A stretch of DNA of 5,817 nt from the NCBI GenBank assembly GCA_964459065.1, contig CAYWMN010000243.1, positions 1-5,817 on the forward strand, in the 5' to 3' direction. The notes beneath the pieces are model-generated. The model was not told the DNA's origin and made no database searches. It worked only from the letters and a program-made list of their open reading frames with translations. Shown here piece after piece: positions 1 to 5,597 of the stretch (positions are counted from its first letter, which is position 1; each line of letters begins with the position of its first letter). The translations under genes and the position numbers were made by a program. Origin of the DNA: JAMCXS01 sp964459065. Lineage in GTDB: Bacteria; Acidobacteriota; Terriglobia; UBA7540.

Positions 1-24
1 ATCGCCCGCACCCGCTTTCGATTT

Positions 25-56
25 TTGAGGCCATGCCGCCGGGTTTCGGATAAAAT
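25..56 (+). promoter_or_regulatory. Candidate promoter of the secreted esterase gene
   Basis: TTGAGG at 25-30 resembles a -35 box. It is followed 18 nt later by GATAAA (49-54), or 20 nt later by the better -10 match TAAAAT (51-56, one mismatch to TATAAT). Neither spacing is ideal together with box quality. The site would give a leader of about 30 nt ahead of the ATG at 92. The same TTGAGG and GATAAAA pair recurs upstream of the fucosidase gene. Assigned by eye only. Confidence 0.25.
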
Positions 57-91
57 CCTCCGGGCATCAAATTCCAAGGGGAGGATCAATC

Positions 92-967
92 ATGAAGTTC
101 TCCGCAGCGTTATTTTGCATGGTCATGGTTCTGCTTGCCGCGGGAAACGCGCGGGCACAAAAAGTCGAGCTATTGTGGCCCGGCGGCGCGCCGGGAGCGA
201 TTGGCAATACAGCAGCAGACCAGCCGACTCTGACGGTTTTCTTGCCGAAAGCGTCGAAAGAGGTTGGCACGGGGGTAGTGGTCTGCCCGGGAGGAGGTTA
301 TCACTTTCTGGCCACGGACAAAGAAGGCATCCAGCCGGCGAAGTGGCTCAACTCATTGGGAATCGCCGCCTTTGTCCTCAAGTACCGGATCGCCCCGCGC
401 TACCATTACCCGGCGGAAACCGAAGATGGCGAGAGGGCCGTCCGGTTTGTCCGTTTCCACGCTGCGGACTACGGAATCTCGCCGCAGCGCATCGGAATTT
501 GGGGATTCTCCGCGGGCGGGCATTTGGCATCCACCGTTGGCACTCATTTCGACGAAGGAATGAAGGATGCGGCGGACCCGATTGATCGTGCGAGTGACCG
601 GCCGAACTTCATGATCCTTTCCTATGCGGTGATTTCCTTCACCACGCCCTATACCCACCAAGGTTCCATGCATAACCTGCTGGGTCCTCACCCCAATCCG
701 AAGCTGGTTCGCTCCCTGTCCAACGAGCTTCAGGTAACTTCCCGGACGCCGCCGACGTTTCTGTTTTCAACCGACTCCGACCGGACGGTTCCGGCTGAAA
801 ACAGCGTCCTGTTCTTTCTGGCGCTCCGCAAGCATCACGTGCCGGCCGAGCTGCATATTTTTCGCCGCGGGCCTCATGGCGTAGGTCTTGCGCAGACCTA
901 CTCATCGCTTTCAATCTGGCCCACGTTGCTGGCCAATTGGCTGCGAGTCCAGGGAATGCTGAGATAG
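92..967 (+). CDS. Secreted alpha/beta-hydrolase esterase (BD-FAE / acetyl-xylan-esterase-like)
   Basis: The 291-aa product is predicted to hydrolyse ester bonds, probably acyl groups on carbohydrates, outside the cytoplasm. Residues 1-22 form a Sec signal peptide (basic start, hydrophobic core, likely cut after ARA). The mature part has the alpha/beta-hydrolase order: a PGGGY oxyanion loop (66-70), the LKYRIAP strand (96-102), the nucleophile elbow GFSAGGH with Ser140, Asp230 in the DRTVP block, and His262 in GPHGVG. Ser140-Asp230-His262 is therefore the inferred catalytic triad. The family (COG0657-type, often called BD-FAE or endo-xylanase B-like esterase) usually runs to about 280-320 aa, so the protein looks complete. 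The ATG is chosen because GGGGAGG (78-84) sits 7 nt upstream and the signal peptide starts there. The cupin gene follows on the same strand after 141 nt. The exact substrate (acetyl-xylan, other acyl-sugars or small esters) cannot be read from sequence. Confidence 0.9.
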   Translation: MKFSAALFCMVMVLLAAGNARAQKVELLWPGGAPGAIGNTAADQPTLTVFLPKASKEVGTGVVVCPGGGYHFLATDKEGIQPAKWLNSLGIAAFVLKYRIAPRYHYPAETEDGERAVRFVRFHAADYGISPQRIGIWGFSAGGHLASTVGTHFDEGMKDAADPIDRASDRPNFMILSYAVISFTTPYTHQGSMHNLLGPHPNPKLVRSLSNELQVTSRTPPTFLFSTDSDRTVPAENSVLFFLALRKHHVPAELHIFRRGPHGVGLAQTYSSLSIWPTLLANWLRVQGMLR

Positions 968-1063
968 AACGAGGCGGCGGCAAGGGGTTATCGGTCCGCT
1001 CCCAATGACGGGAAAGCTTTCAACCTCAAGCGATACCCCCGTCGATTCCGGCCGCCTGGCATC

Positions 1064-1089
1064 CCAATTCGAGCTCTTGGTACAATTGG
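1064..1089 (+). promoter_or_regulatory. Inverted repeat overlapping a candidate -10 box upstream of the cupin gene
   Basis: CCAATT (1064-1069) and AATTGG (1084-1089) form a perfect 6-bp inverted repeat with a 14-nt centre. TACAAT (1081-1086), one mismatch from TATAAT, lies partly inside the right arm. The best -35 is weak (CTGGCA at 1056-1061, spacing 19). If real, transcription would start near 1093, very close to the cupin ATG, and the repeat could be an operator. The rest of the 968-1108 gap shows no terminator and no supported gene. Confidence 0.22.
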
Positions 1090-1108
1090 CCGGAAAGGCA
1101 CAGAGGAG

Positions 1109-1423
1109 ATGCCGGAACTTAAGATCACCCGATGGCCAAGCGGAAGGCCGCTTGATCAGAAAACGGTCGCAGAGGCCTGGAAGCAGGATGGCTTCGGATG
1201 CAACCTGTGGGTTGACGAGCCCGGCCAGGCCTGGCTCGATTTCATCCATTCCACCGACGAGCGTGTCCTGGTTCAAGAAGGCGAAATAGAGTTTGAAGTC
1301 GAAGGCGCACGCGCGATGTTGGGTCCAGGCGATGAAGTCTTCATTCCAAGTGGAAATCTCCATAGCGTTTGGAATCGGGGTTCTTCAACAGCAAGATGGT
1401 TTTACGGGTACCGGCATCAATGA
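1109..1423 (+). CDS. Small single-domain cupin protein
   Basis: The 104-aa product has one cupin (double-stranded beta-helix) domain and no signal peptide, so it is probably cytoplasmic. Cupin motif 2 is complete at residues 74-89: G74, P80, G82, H85 and N89 fit G(x)5PxG(x)2H(x)3N exactly. Motif 1 (about 40-58) keeps His47, Glu51 and Gly58, but the first His of the usual HxH is Phe45. The metal site would thus have three of the usual four ligands (His47, Glu51, His85). The function is unknown; small cupins of this kind include sugar isomerases, dioxygenases and binding proteins. The start is uncertain: GAGGAG directly abuts the ATG, which is too close, so AAAGG at 1094-1098 with 10-nt spacing is the likelier ribosome-binding site. 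It lies between two hydrolase genes on the same strand and may be co-transcribed with either. Confidence 0.8.
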   Translation: MPELKITRWPSGRPLDQKTVAEAWKQDGFGCNLWVDEPGQAWLDFIHSTDERVLVQEGEIEFEVEGARAMLGPGDEVFIPSGNLHSVWNRGSSTARWFYGYRHQ

Positions 1424-1443
1424 CGATGGGTTGATCAGGGTTC

Positions 1444-1459
1444 GCGCAGCCTGCTGCGC
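1444..1459 (+). other. GC-rich hairpin after the cupin gene
   Basis: GCGCAG (1444-1449) and CTGCGC (1454-1459) pair perfectly around CCTG, 20 nt after the cupin stop codon. No T-tract follows, so an intrinsic terminator is doubtful. It could protect the cupin mRNA 3' end or be a chance repeat. The remainder of the 1424-1583 gap shows no clear promoter. Confidence 0.3.
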
Positions 1460-1572
1460 AACGTCGCAGCACTTGATTAAGAACAGGCCATAGGATGAGG
1501 AAGAAAGAACCTGCGGGGAAGTCATCGGAAAGCTCTCCCGAGCCTGAACCCACACGAGAAATCCGTTTCGAC

Positions 1573-1578
1573 GGGAGG
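1573..1578 (+). promoter_or_regulatory. Ribosome-binding site that selects a TTG start
   Basis: GGGAGG lies 5 nt before TTG at 1584. An ATG at 1580-1582 is only 1 nt from this site, is out of frame with the hydrolase, and opens just 11 codons. The next in-frame ATG (1671) has no such site and would remove part of the membrane segment. TTG is therefore the best start. Confidence 0.6.
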
Positions 1579-1583
1579 AATGT

Positions 1584-2873
1584 TTGCCTCAGCTTTCAGG
1601 GTTACCCGCGGATAAGCCCCTGGCAACGGGGATAAGGGTCGTACGGTCCGTATCGATCGTCGTCCTGGTCATGATCCTGCTGGTTCTGACCACCATCGGT
1701 TTGCTGGGACTGGTGCTGCACTTCAAAGAGCGGGAGCAAGTTGTTCTGCCGAAGCCGACCGGTCCCTATGCGGTTGGCCGGTCGCTTTTTGACTGGAAGG
1801 ATCCCAACCGCACCGATCCCTACTCCAAATCCATCGGCAAGGACCGGGAACTCATGGTCTGGGTGTGGTATCCGGCTACGCCGGCTCCGGGCTCGAAGCC
1901 AGCCGAATATATCCCCTCCGCCTGGGCCTCTGAGCTCCCATGGCGGCCCATGACTATCCCATCCAAAGTTCGGGTCCATGCGGTTCCAAATGCACCTCTG
2001 GCAGGCAAAGGGAAATCGTATCCGGTCGTGGTTCTTTCCACCGGCTTCGGAAATCTGCCCAGTGATTACACGTCCTTGATTGAAAATCTCGCCAGTTACG
2101 GTTATGTCGTCCTGGGAATTACCAATACCTACAGCGCCCCGGTGGTGCGCTTTCCCGACGGGCGGGTGGCGCGGCACCTGCGCGCCGCCTCTTTCCCTCG
2201 CGGATCGAGGCAGGCCATCGAGGCTGCAGGCAACCGCATCGTGAAAGTCTGGGCGGCCGACGTGCACTTCTCACTCGACAGGCTCCAGGAAATGAACTCC
2301 AATCCCAAGAGCCGCTTTTACGGACGTCTGGATTTCACCAAGGTAGGGCTGATGGGCGATTCTCTTGGCGGCGCCGTGGCCGCTGAAGTCTGCTCTTCCG
2401 ACCCTCGCTGCAAGGCAGGCATCGACATAAATGGAAACCTCTTTGGGAGCGTCCTCAAAACAGGAATCAAGCGGCCTTTCCTGTTTCTCTTGAGCGATTG
2501 GACGCTCGGCCCCTCATGGGTGCAGAAAACACTCTCGGGAGTTTCGCTCCGCAGAATCAAGGAGCATGAGTCTGAAATCCAGCGCCAGATGCAGGAAGTT
2601 TGCCGGGGCTTTGCCGGCTGCTGGGACACCCACATCAAGGGAACCCGCCATTTTAACTTTACCGATGTCGCGGTGCTCTACAGTCCCGGCCTCGAATGGG
2701 CGGGCTTTCTTGGGCCCGTCGACGGCCGAGCCGGGCTTGCGTCCGCAAGCTCCTGCATTCGCACTTTTCTCGACACCACCTTGAAACAGCCGTCTTCCAC
2801 TCCGGCAATACCGGGAAAAGAAGCCGGGTGCCACTATGAGCGGGTCGGGAACGCCGCGCTTCAAGCCCCTTAA
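1584..2873 (+). CDS. Membrane-anchored PAF-acetylhydrolase-like serine hydrolase
   Basis: The 429-aa product is an alpha/beta hydrolase related to platelet-activating-factor acetylhydrolase and bacterial lipase/dienelactone-hydrolase-like proteins. A single hydrophobic segment (about 22-46) follows a short basic start. It should act as a signal anchor with the catalytic domain outside the inner membrane. The next stretch, PTGPYAVG (58-65) then RELMVWVWYPA, is typical of the family N-terminus. The nucleophile elbow is GDSLGG with Ser260. Asp281 (in GIDINGN) and His356 (in GTRHFNFTD) fit the family spacing and complete the inferred triad. Several Cys residues occur in pairs (CSSDPRC, CRGFAGC), which could form disulfides in an exported protein. 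The start is TTG, supported by GGGAGG 5 nt upstream. The gene lies 160 nt after the cupin gene and converges on the next gene with a 58-nt gap. Substrate unknown; a short-chain acyl ester or lipid is the family expectation. Confidence 0.87.
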   Translation: MPQLSGLPADKPLATGIRVVRSVSIVVLVMILLVLTTIGLLGLVLHFKEREQVVLPKPTGPYAVGRSLFDWKDPNRTDPYSKSIGKDRELMVWVWYPATPAPGSKPAEYIPSAWASELPWRPMTIPSKVRVHAVPNAPLAGKGKSYPVVVLSTGFGNLPSDYTSLIENLASYGYVVLGITNTYSAPVVRFPDGRVARHLRAASFPRGSRQAIEAAGNRIVKVWAADVHFSLDRLQEMNSNPKSRFYGRLDFTKVGLMGDSLGGAVAAEVCSSDPRCKAGIDINGNLFGSVLKTGIKRPFLFLLSDWTLGPSWVQKTLSGVSLRRIKEHESEIQRQMQEVCRGFAGCWDTHIKGTRHFNFTDVAVLYSPGLEWAGFLGPVDGRAGLASASSCIRTFLDTTLKQPSSTPAIPGKEAGCHYERVGNAALQAP

Positions 2874-2893
2874 GACGAGGTTCGTGAAGGACG

Positions 2894-2908
2894 GTCCCGG
2901 GCCGGGAC
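2894..2908. terminator. Candidate bidirectional hairpin between convergent genes
   Basis: GTCCCG (2894-2899) pairs with CGGGAC (2903-2908) around GGC, a compact GC-rich stem. It lies 20 nt after the rightward hydrolase stop and 23 nt after the leftward gene stop, where a shared terminator is expected. On the + strand only a weak T-rich stretch (TCATTTC) follows; the other strand has no T-run. It may be a weak terminator or an mRNA-end stabiliser. Confidence 0.38.
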
Positions 2909-2931
2909 TCATTTCACCCCAGGTCCTCGAT

Positions 2932-3459
2932 TCACTTCGGACCTGCCAGCACATAGTGGCGCTTTCTCGCATCCCAGGAGTAGCGGAGTTGTTTCGATTC
3001 CGAAGGACAGCAAACAGGGTCGACGGATTTCCAAACGGGTTTTGAAACCTGCACCCGCTCAGGGGAAATATCGAGAACCCGCATGTAAACTCCCCCGGCT
3101 TGAAACACCTGCCGAACACGCCCGCCGGAGCACGCCAAGCCTACCAGATAGGTCCATGATCCTGATCCGGAGAGGTGATCCCGAAAAAGCGTCAGGAAGC
3201 GGATGCCTTTGGTGGCTTCAGGCTTTACCATCACGTCCCGCGTTATGGTCGTTCGCCAGTCCGGCCTTTTATCACCGCCTTCGGACTCCAGAGCAACTCC
3301 ATGGCGGAAGTGGAAAATTTGCTCCGCCGCCGGCCCGTTGCCGCCGATGACAATCGTGCGATTTGCAAAGTCGACCTTCGCAATGTCCGTGCAACCTGCC
3401 GCCAAGGTCATCGATGGCAGAAGGATCAACAAGCAAACGGAAACAAGGATCTTTTTCAT
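2932..3459 (-). CDS. Small exported protein of unknown function
   Basis: The 175-aa product starts with a clear export signal (MKK, hydrophobic core to about residue 20). The sequence around LAAGC (19-23) could be a lipoprotein site with Cys23 as the modified residue. It could equally be cut by signal peptidase I after the TLA or LAA stretch: the lipobox is imperfect, with Ala rather than Leu at -3. The mature part is predicted beta-rich, with alternating short hydrophobic strands (about 35-60, 85-130). It ends with a CCPS block (150-153) followed by YSW and a Tyr-Val-Leu strand, a pattern I associate with small secreted or lipoprotein families, without a firm family match. Cys23, Cys110, Cys150 and Cys151 could form disulfides. 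The weak ribosome-binding site AGGCAG lies 5 nt before the ATG, inside a potentially structured leader. The gene is divergent from the fucosidase and convergent with the lipase-like gene. Coding support comes from the signal peptide and the sensible start; function is unassigned. Confidence 0.77.
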   Translation of the reverse strand: MKKILVSVCLLILLPSMTLAAGCTDIAKVDFANRTIVIGGNGPAAEQIFHFRHGVALESEGGDKRPDWRTTITRDVMVKPEATKGIRFLTLFRDHLSGSGSWTYLVGLACSGGRVRQVFQAGGVYMRVLDISPERVQVSKPVWKSVDPVCCPSESKQLRYSWDARKRHYVLAGPK

Positions 3460-3464
3460 GGGTA

Positions 3465-3509
3465 CTGCCTAAAATCCGGCGCCCCTTTTTGCTGAGGCAG
3501 GCCGGATTT
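3465..3509 (-). promoter_or_regulatory. Leader element with competing pairings over the ribosome-binding site
   Basis: Read on the minus strand, AAATCCGGC (3509-3501) pairs perfectly with GCCGGATTT (3480-3472). Within the 20-nt loop, CTGCCT (3500-3495) is complementary to AGGCAG (3470-3465), which lies just past the stem and is the probable ribosome-binding site, 5 nt before the ATG. The two pairings are not nested. They could form a strained pseudoknot or, more likely, two alternative folds, one of which hides the ribosome-binding site. The complementarity is directly visible; a regulatory role is inference. Confidence 0.4.
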
Positions 3510-3530
3510 CTATCAGAAGACGGATAGAAA
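3507..3530 (-). repeat. 8-bp perfect inverted repeat in the leader
   Basis: TTTCTATC (3507-3514) and GATAGAAA (3523-3530) are exact reverse complements around an 8-nt centre. It shares 3507-3509 with the adjacent AAATCCGGC stem, so the two hairpins compete for the same bases in RNA. As DNA it could equally be a dyad operator downstream of the candidate leftward promoter. Confidence 0.45.
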
Positions 3531-3573
3531 CGTCCCTTGCCGGGCCCGTTTGGTCCAGGCCGAAGAAACCCTA

Positions 3574-3602
3574 AGTGTACCGCCGCGCCGGGCGGGTTCC
3601 AA
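3574..3602 (-). promoter_or_regulatory. Candidate promoter of the small exported protein gene
   Basis: On the minus strand TTGGAA (3602-3597) and TACACT (3579-3574) are separated by exactly 17 nt. Each matches 4 of 6 consensus positions. Transcription would begin near 3567, giving a leader of about 108 nt that contains both inverted repeats described here. Confidence 0.35.
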
Positions 3603-3613
3603 CCGGTGCCCCC

Positions 3614-3625
3614 TCGGCTAGCCGA
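3614..3625. promoter_or_regulatory. 12-bp perfect palindrome between divergent genes (candidate operator)
   Basis: TCGGCTAGCCGA is a perfect 12-bp palindrome. It sits between the leftward candidate promoter (3574-3602) and the rightward one (3642-3670) and borders an AT-rich stretch (3625-3638). This is a natural place for a dimeric regulator to control both genes. No regulator gene is present in the window. Confidence 0.35.
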
Positions 3626-3641
3626 TAATTTAAAAATAGGG

Positions 3642-3670
3642 TTGAGGCTTTTGGCGCAACATGATAAAAG
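3642..3670 (+). promoter_or_regulatory. Candidate promoter of the alpha-L-fucosidase gene
   Basis: TTGAGG (3642-3647) is followed after 15 nt by GATAAA (3663-3668), or after 17 nt by TAAAAG (3665-3670). The pair resembles the one upstream of the esterase gene. Predicted transcription would start near 3677, leaving a short leader that contains the strong ribosome-binding site. Confidence 0.33.
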
Positions 3671-3705
3671 CAATTCTCTAAATCGTTAAGAAGGAGAGTG
3701 TCGAT

Positions 3706-5157
3706 ATGGGCCGCAAGACCGATCATGGGAATCTCAGCCGCAGGGCGCTGCTTCGTGCCATGGGGGCAGGAACCGCTGCCGCTATTTCAAGCCAAGCCGT
3801 CGCAGGCTCAACGGGGCCGGCCGTTCATCGACCTGCGGAAAAACCCTTATCGAGTTGGGATGAAGTCAACGCCGTCGATGCGGCAAGAGAGCGCCAGCAT
3901 CAACAGCGAATGGCCTGGTTTCATGAAGCGAAATTCGGCATGTTCATCCATTGGGGTCCCTGTTCGTTGGCAAGCGTTGAAATTTCCTGGCCGATCATGC
4001 GGCCGCAACCCAAATGGCCTATTACTCAGGATCAATACGTCAATCTTTACAAGCGCTTTAATCCCGTGAAGTATGATCCCGATGCCTGGGTTGAACTGGC
4101 GCGCCAGGCAGGCCAGCGCTACATGGTTCTTGTCACCAAACACCACGATGGCTTCTGCATGTTCGACAGTTCCTATACGGATTACAAAATCACCCACAGC
4201 CCTTACAAAAAAGACATCGTGAGGATGCTCGGCGAAGCGTGCCAACGGCAGGGAATGCCTCTCGGCTACTATTACTCGCCCCCGGATATGCACCACCCTG
4301 ATTTTCGCGACACCACAAAACTTGCCCGGGAGAATTGGCAGGGCGAGCCCACGCGCCCCGTATGGCCCACGTACCTGCACTATTTGGAATTACAGGTCCG
4401 CGAACTTCTCACGCGCTATCCTTCACCCTGCGTCATCTGGTTTGACGGCCTTGGCCACCAGGAAAAGTATGACGGATACCATATCGTGAGGATGATTCGA
4501 GAACTCTCGCCCGGGACACTGGTCAACAATCGCATTGGCGTGCCCGGAGATTTCGGCACGCCGGAACAGTTTGTGCCGCGTCAGGTTCCAGCCAACGGCC
4601 TGGCTCTTCACAGCCCCACTCCTATTCAGCCGAACAACCCGTCGGCCGAGGGGCACGCCGAATCGCATGCATGGGAAACCTGCATGACCATTAACCACAC
4701 CTGGGCCTATAACAAGAACGACCGCGCCTTCAAATCAACCACGCACCTGATCCGTACCCTGGTGGACGCCGCCAGTAAAGGCGGTAATTTTCTTCTCAAT
4801 GTCGGCCCCACTCCTGAGGGAACGATTCAGCCGGAGTTTCAGGAGCGCCTGCGGGGCATCGGCCGATGGATGAAAAAGAACAGCGATTCCATCTATGGAA
4901 CCACGCTGGGGCCGCTTCAGAACCTTCCTTACGGCAGAACCACGGCCAAAAAGGATGTGGTTTACCTCCATGTTTTCGATTGGCCTGCTGGGCGGGAATT
5001 GGAAGTCTCCGGGCTGAATGCCCGAGTCTTAGAAGTCAACATGCTCGATGGCGGAATGAGATTGGATTTTACGCGGACAGCAAGGGGAGTCAGGGTCAAA
5101 TTACCGGCCCGGGCGCCAGATGCCGCAGACACCGTCTTGGCGCTCAAGACGACCTGA
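3706..5157 (+). CDS. Tat-exported GH29 alpha-L-fucosidase
   Basis: The 483-aa enzyme is predicted to release L-fucose from glycans by a retaining mechanism, outside the cytoplasm. A twin-arginine signal (SRRALLR, 11-17, then a mildly hydrophobic Ala/Gly-rich stretch) is probably cut after AVA (31-33). The GH29 (beta/alpha)8 domain spans about 60-395: FGMFIHWGP (77-85), KHHDGF (145-150), GYYYSPPD (187-194), WFDG (245-248) with the nucleophile Asp247, GDFGTPE (281-287), WETCMTIN (323-330), and SKGGNFLLNVGPTPEG (357-372). The general acid/base is not fixed by alignment in GH29. Glu287 fits the spacing seen in Thermotoga fucosidase (D224/E266); Glu324 is the alternative. Residues about 400-483 form a short beta-rich C-terminal domain. 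Length is normal and the frame is intact. The ATG is set by AAGGAG (3691-3696), 9 nt upstream. It is divergent from the small exported protein gene and probably monocistronic. Confidence 0.95.
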   Translation: MGRKTDHGNLSRRALLRAMGAGTAAAISSQAVAGSTGPAVHRPAEKPLSSWDEVNAVDAARERQHQQRMAWFHEAKFGMFIHWGPCSLASVEISWPIMRPQPKWPITQDQYVNLYKRFNPVKYDPDAWVELARQAGQRYMVLVTKHHDGFCMFDSSYTDYKITHSPYKKDIVRMLGEACQRQGMPLGYYYSPPDMHHPDFRDTTKLARENWQGEPTRPVWPTYLHYLELQVRELLTRYPSPCVIWFDGLGHQEKYDGYHIVRMIRELSPGTLVNNRIGVPGDFGTPEQFVPRQVPANGLALHSPTPIQPNNPSAEGHAESHAWETCMTINHTWAYNKNDRAFKSTTHLIRTLVDAASKGGNFLLNVGPTPEGTIQPEFQERLRGIGRWMKKNSDSIYGTTLGPLQNLPYGRTTAKKDVVYLHVFDWPAGRELEVSGLNARVLEVNMLDGGMRLDFTRTARGVRVKLPARAPDAADTVLALKTT

Positions 5158-5242
5158 TGTCAGCCTGCCAAGTGAACGTTCGCAATCATCGACTGGTTCG
5201 ACCCCAGAAGAAATTCGTCGCTTCGCTGCTTGCCAGAGGCGG

Positions 5243-5279
5243 GACGGCGGCAGAGGGTCCTGCCGATGGCAACGCCGTC
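5243..5279 (+). other. Structured GC-rich element downstream of the fucosidase gene
   Basis: GACGGCG (5243-5249) and CGCCGTC (5273-5279) pair perfectly and enclose a second dyad, CGGCAG (5248-5253) with CTGCCG (5260-5265). The two share bases 5248-5249, so the full inner stem and the full outer stem compete; a 4-bp inner stem (GCAG/CTGC) can coexist with the outer one. It lies about 86 nt after the fucosidase stop with no T-tract, so a stable 3' untranslated structure is more likely than an intrinsic terminator. The rest of 5158-5335 shows no gene. Confidence 0.35.
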
Positions 5280-5335
5280 TCGGCTTAAACCATACCTCGC
5301 CGCCTTTGTTTCTGGTGCGTACACCTCTCCTCTAA

Positions 5336-5352
5336 AAAAGCGGCCCGCTTTT
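5336..5352 (-). terminator. Intrinsic terminator of the small basic protein gene (possibly bidirectional)
   Basis: AAAAGCG (5336-5342) and CGCTTTT (5346-5352) pair perfectly around GCC. On the minus strand the 3' arm runs into six consecutive T residues, and it begins about 23 nt after the stop of the leftward gene, the expected place. On the + strand only four T residues follow, so it may also weakly end the fucosidase transcript. Confidence 0.6.
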
Positions 5353-5374
5353 CGTTCAAACACCTAGGGGCCAA

Positions 5375-5593
5375 CTAGTAGATTTCTTCGGTGTCTTCTT
5401 CACGAAGAAGGTCAAGGTTGATATTAGAGTCGATTTCGATATAGCACGTAAAAATTACTTCCATTTCCGGCTGGTCTTTTTGCGCCTTCTTCTTTTCGCT
5501 GCGTTCTTGCCGGCGCTCACGCTTGCGCTGGGCTTTTTCCCGAAGCTTAAATTCACGCTGGCGTTTCTGAAATGTCTGGCAACTTTTAGCCAT
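5375..5593 (-). CDS. Small highly charged MAKS-type protein
   Basis: The 72-aa product begins MAKSCQTFQKRQRE. Residues 9-39 are almost entirely Lys, Arg, Glu and Gln and should form a long charged helix. A short hydrophobic beta-like segment (EVIFTCYIEI, 45-54) and an acidic tail (about 61-72) follow. The MAKS-x-x-TF-x-K-x-x-RE opening resembles small conserved hypothetical proteins found in several phyla, sometimes near cold-shock genes; this is recollection, not a search. A nucleic-acid-associated role is plausible from charge, but no function is established. The frame is open to an ATG at 5641 that adds 16 residues. The start at 5593 is preferred because AGGAGA lies 4 nt upstream and the family-like MAKS begins there. 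A terminator follows. The gene is convergent with the fucosidase gene. Confidence 0.78.
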   Translation of the reverse strand: MAKSCQTFQKRQREFKLREKAQRKRERRQERSEKKKAQKDQPEMEVIFTCYIEIDSNINLDLLREEDTEEIY

Positions 5594-5597
5594 ATAA

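Noticed and set aside
25..585. 186-codon open frame overlapping the esterase in another frame
   Set aside because: Its composition is Arg/Gly/Ser-rich without motifs; the 92-967 frame has the signal peptide, ribosome-binding site and triad.
1005..1289. 94-codon frame starting in the esterase-cupin gap
   Set aside because: No ribosome-binding site, Arg/Ser-rich tail, and most of it overlaps the cupin gene out of frame.
1602..2267. Long open frame of 221 codons antisense to the lipase-like gene
   Set aside because: Its translation is low-complexity (Arg, Gly, Asp, Gln rich) with no domain, and it lies fully antisense to a gene with a catalytic triad and family motifs. High-GC shadow.
3847..4380. 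177-codon open frame antisense to the fucosidase
   Set aside because: It mirrors conserved GH29 motifs on the other strand and shows no recognisable protein features.
5193..5207. tRNA-like T-arm (CTGG, loop TTCGACC, CCAG)
   Set aside because: No acceptor, anticodon or D-arm can be placed around it on either side; a chance TTCGA motif.
4866..5288. 140-codon frame overlapping the end of the fucosidase
   Set aside because: It lies mostly inside the fucosidase gene, with no start signal and no domain.
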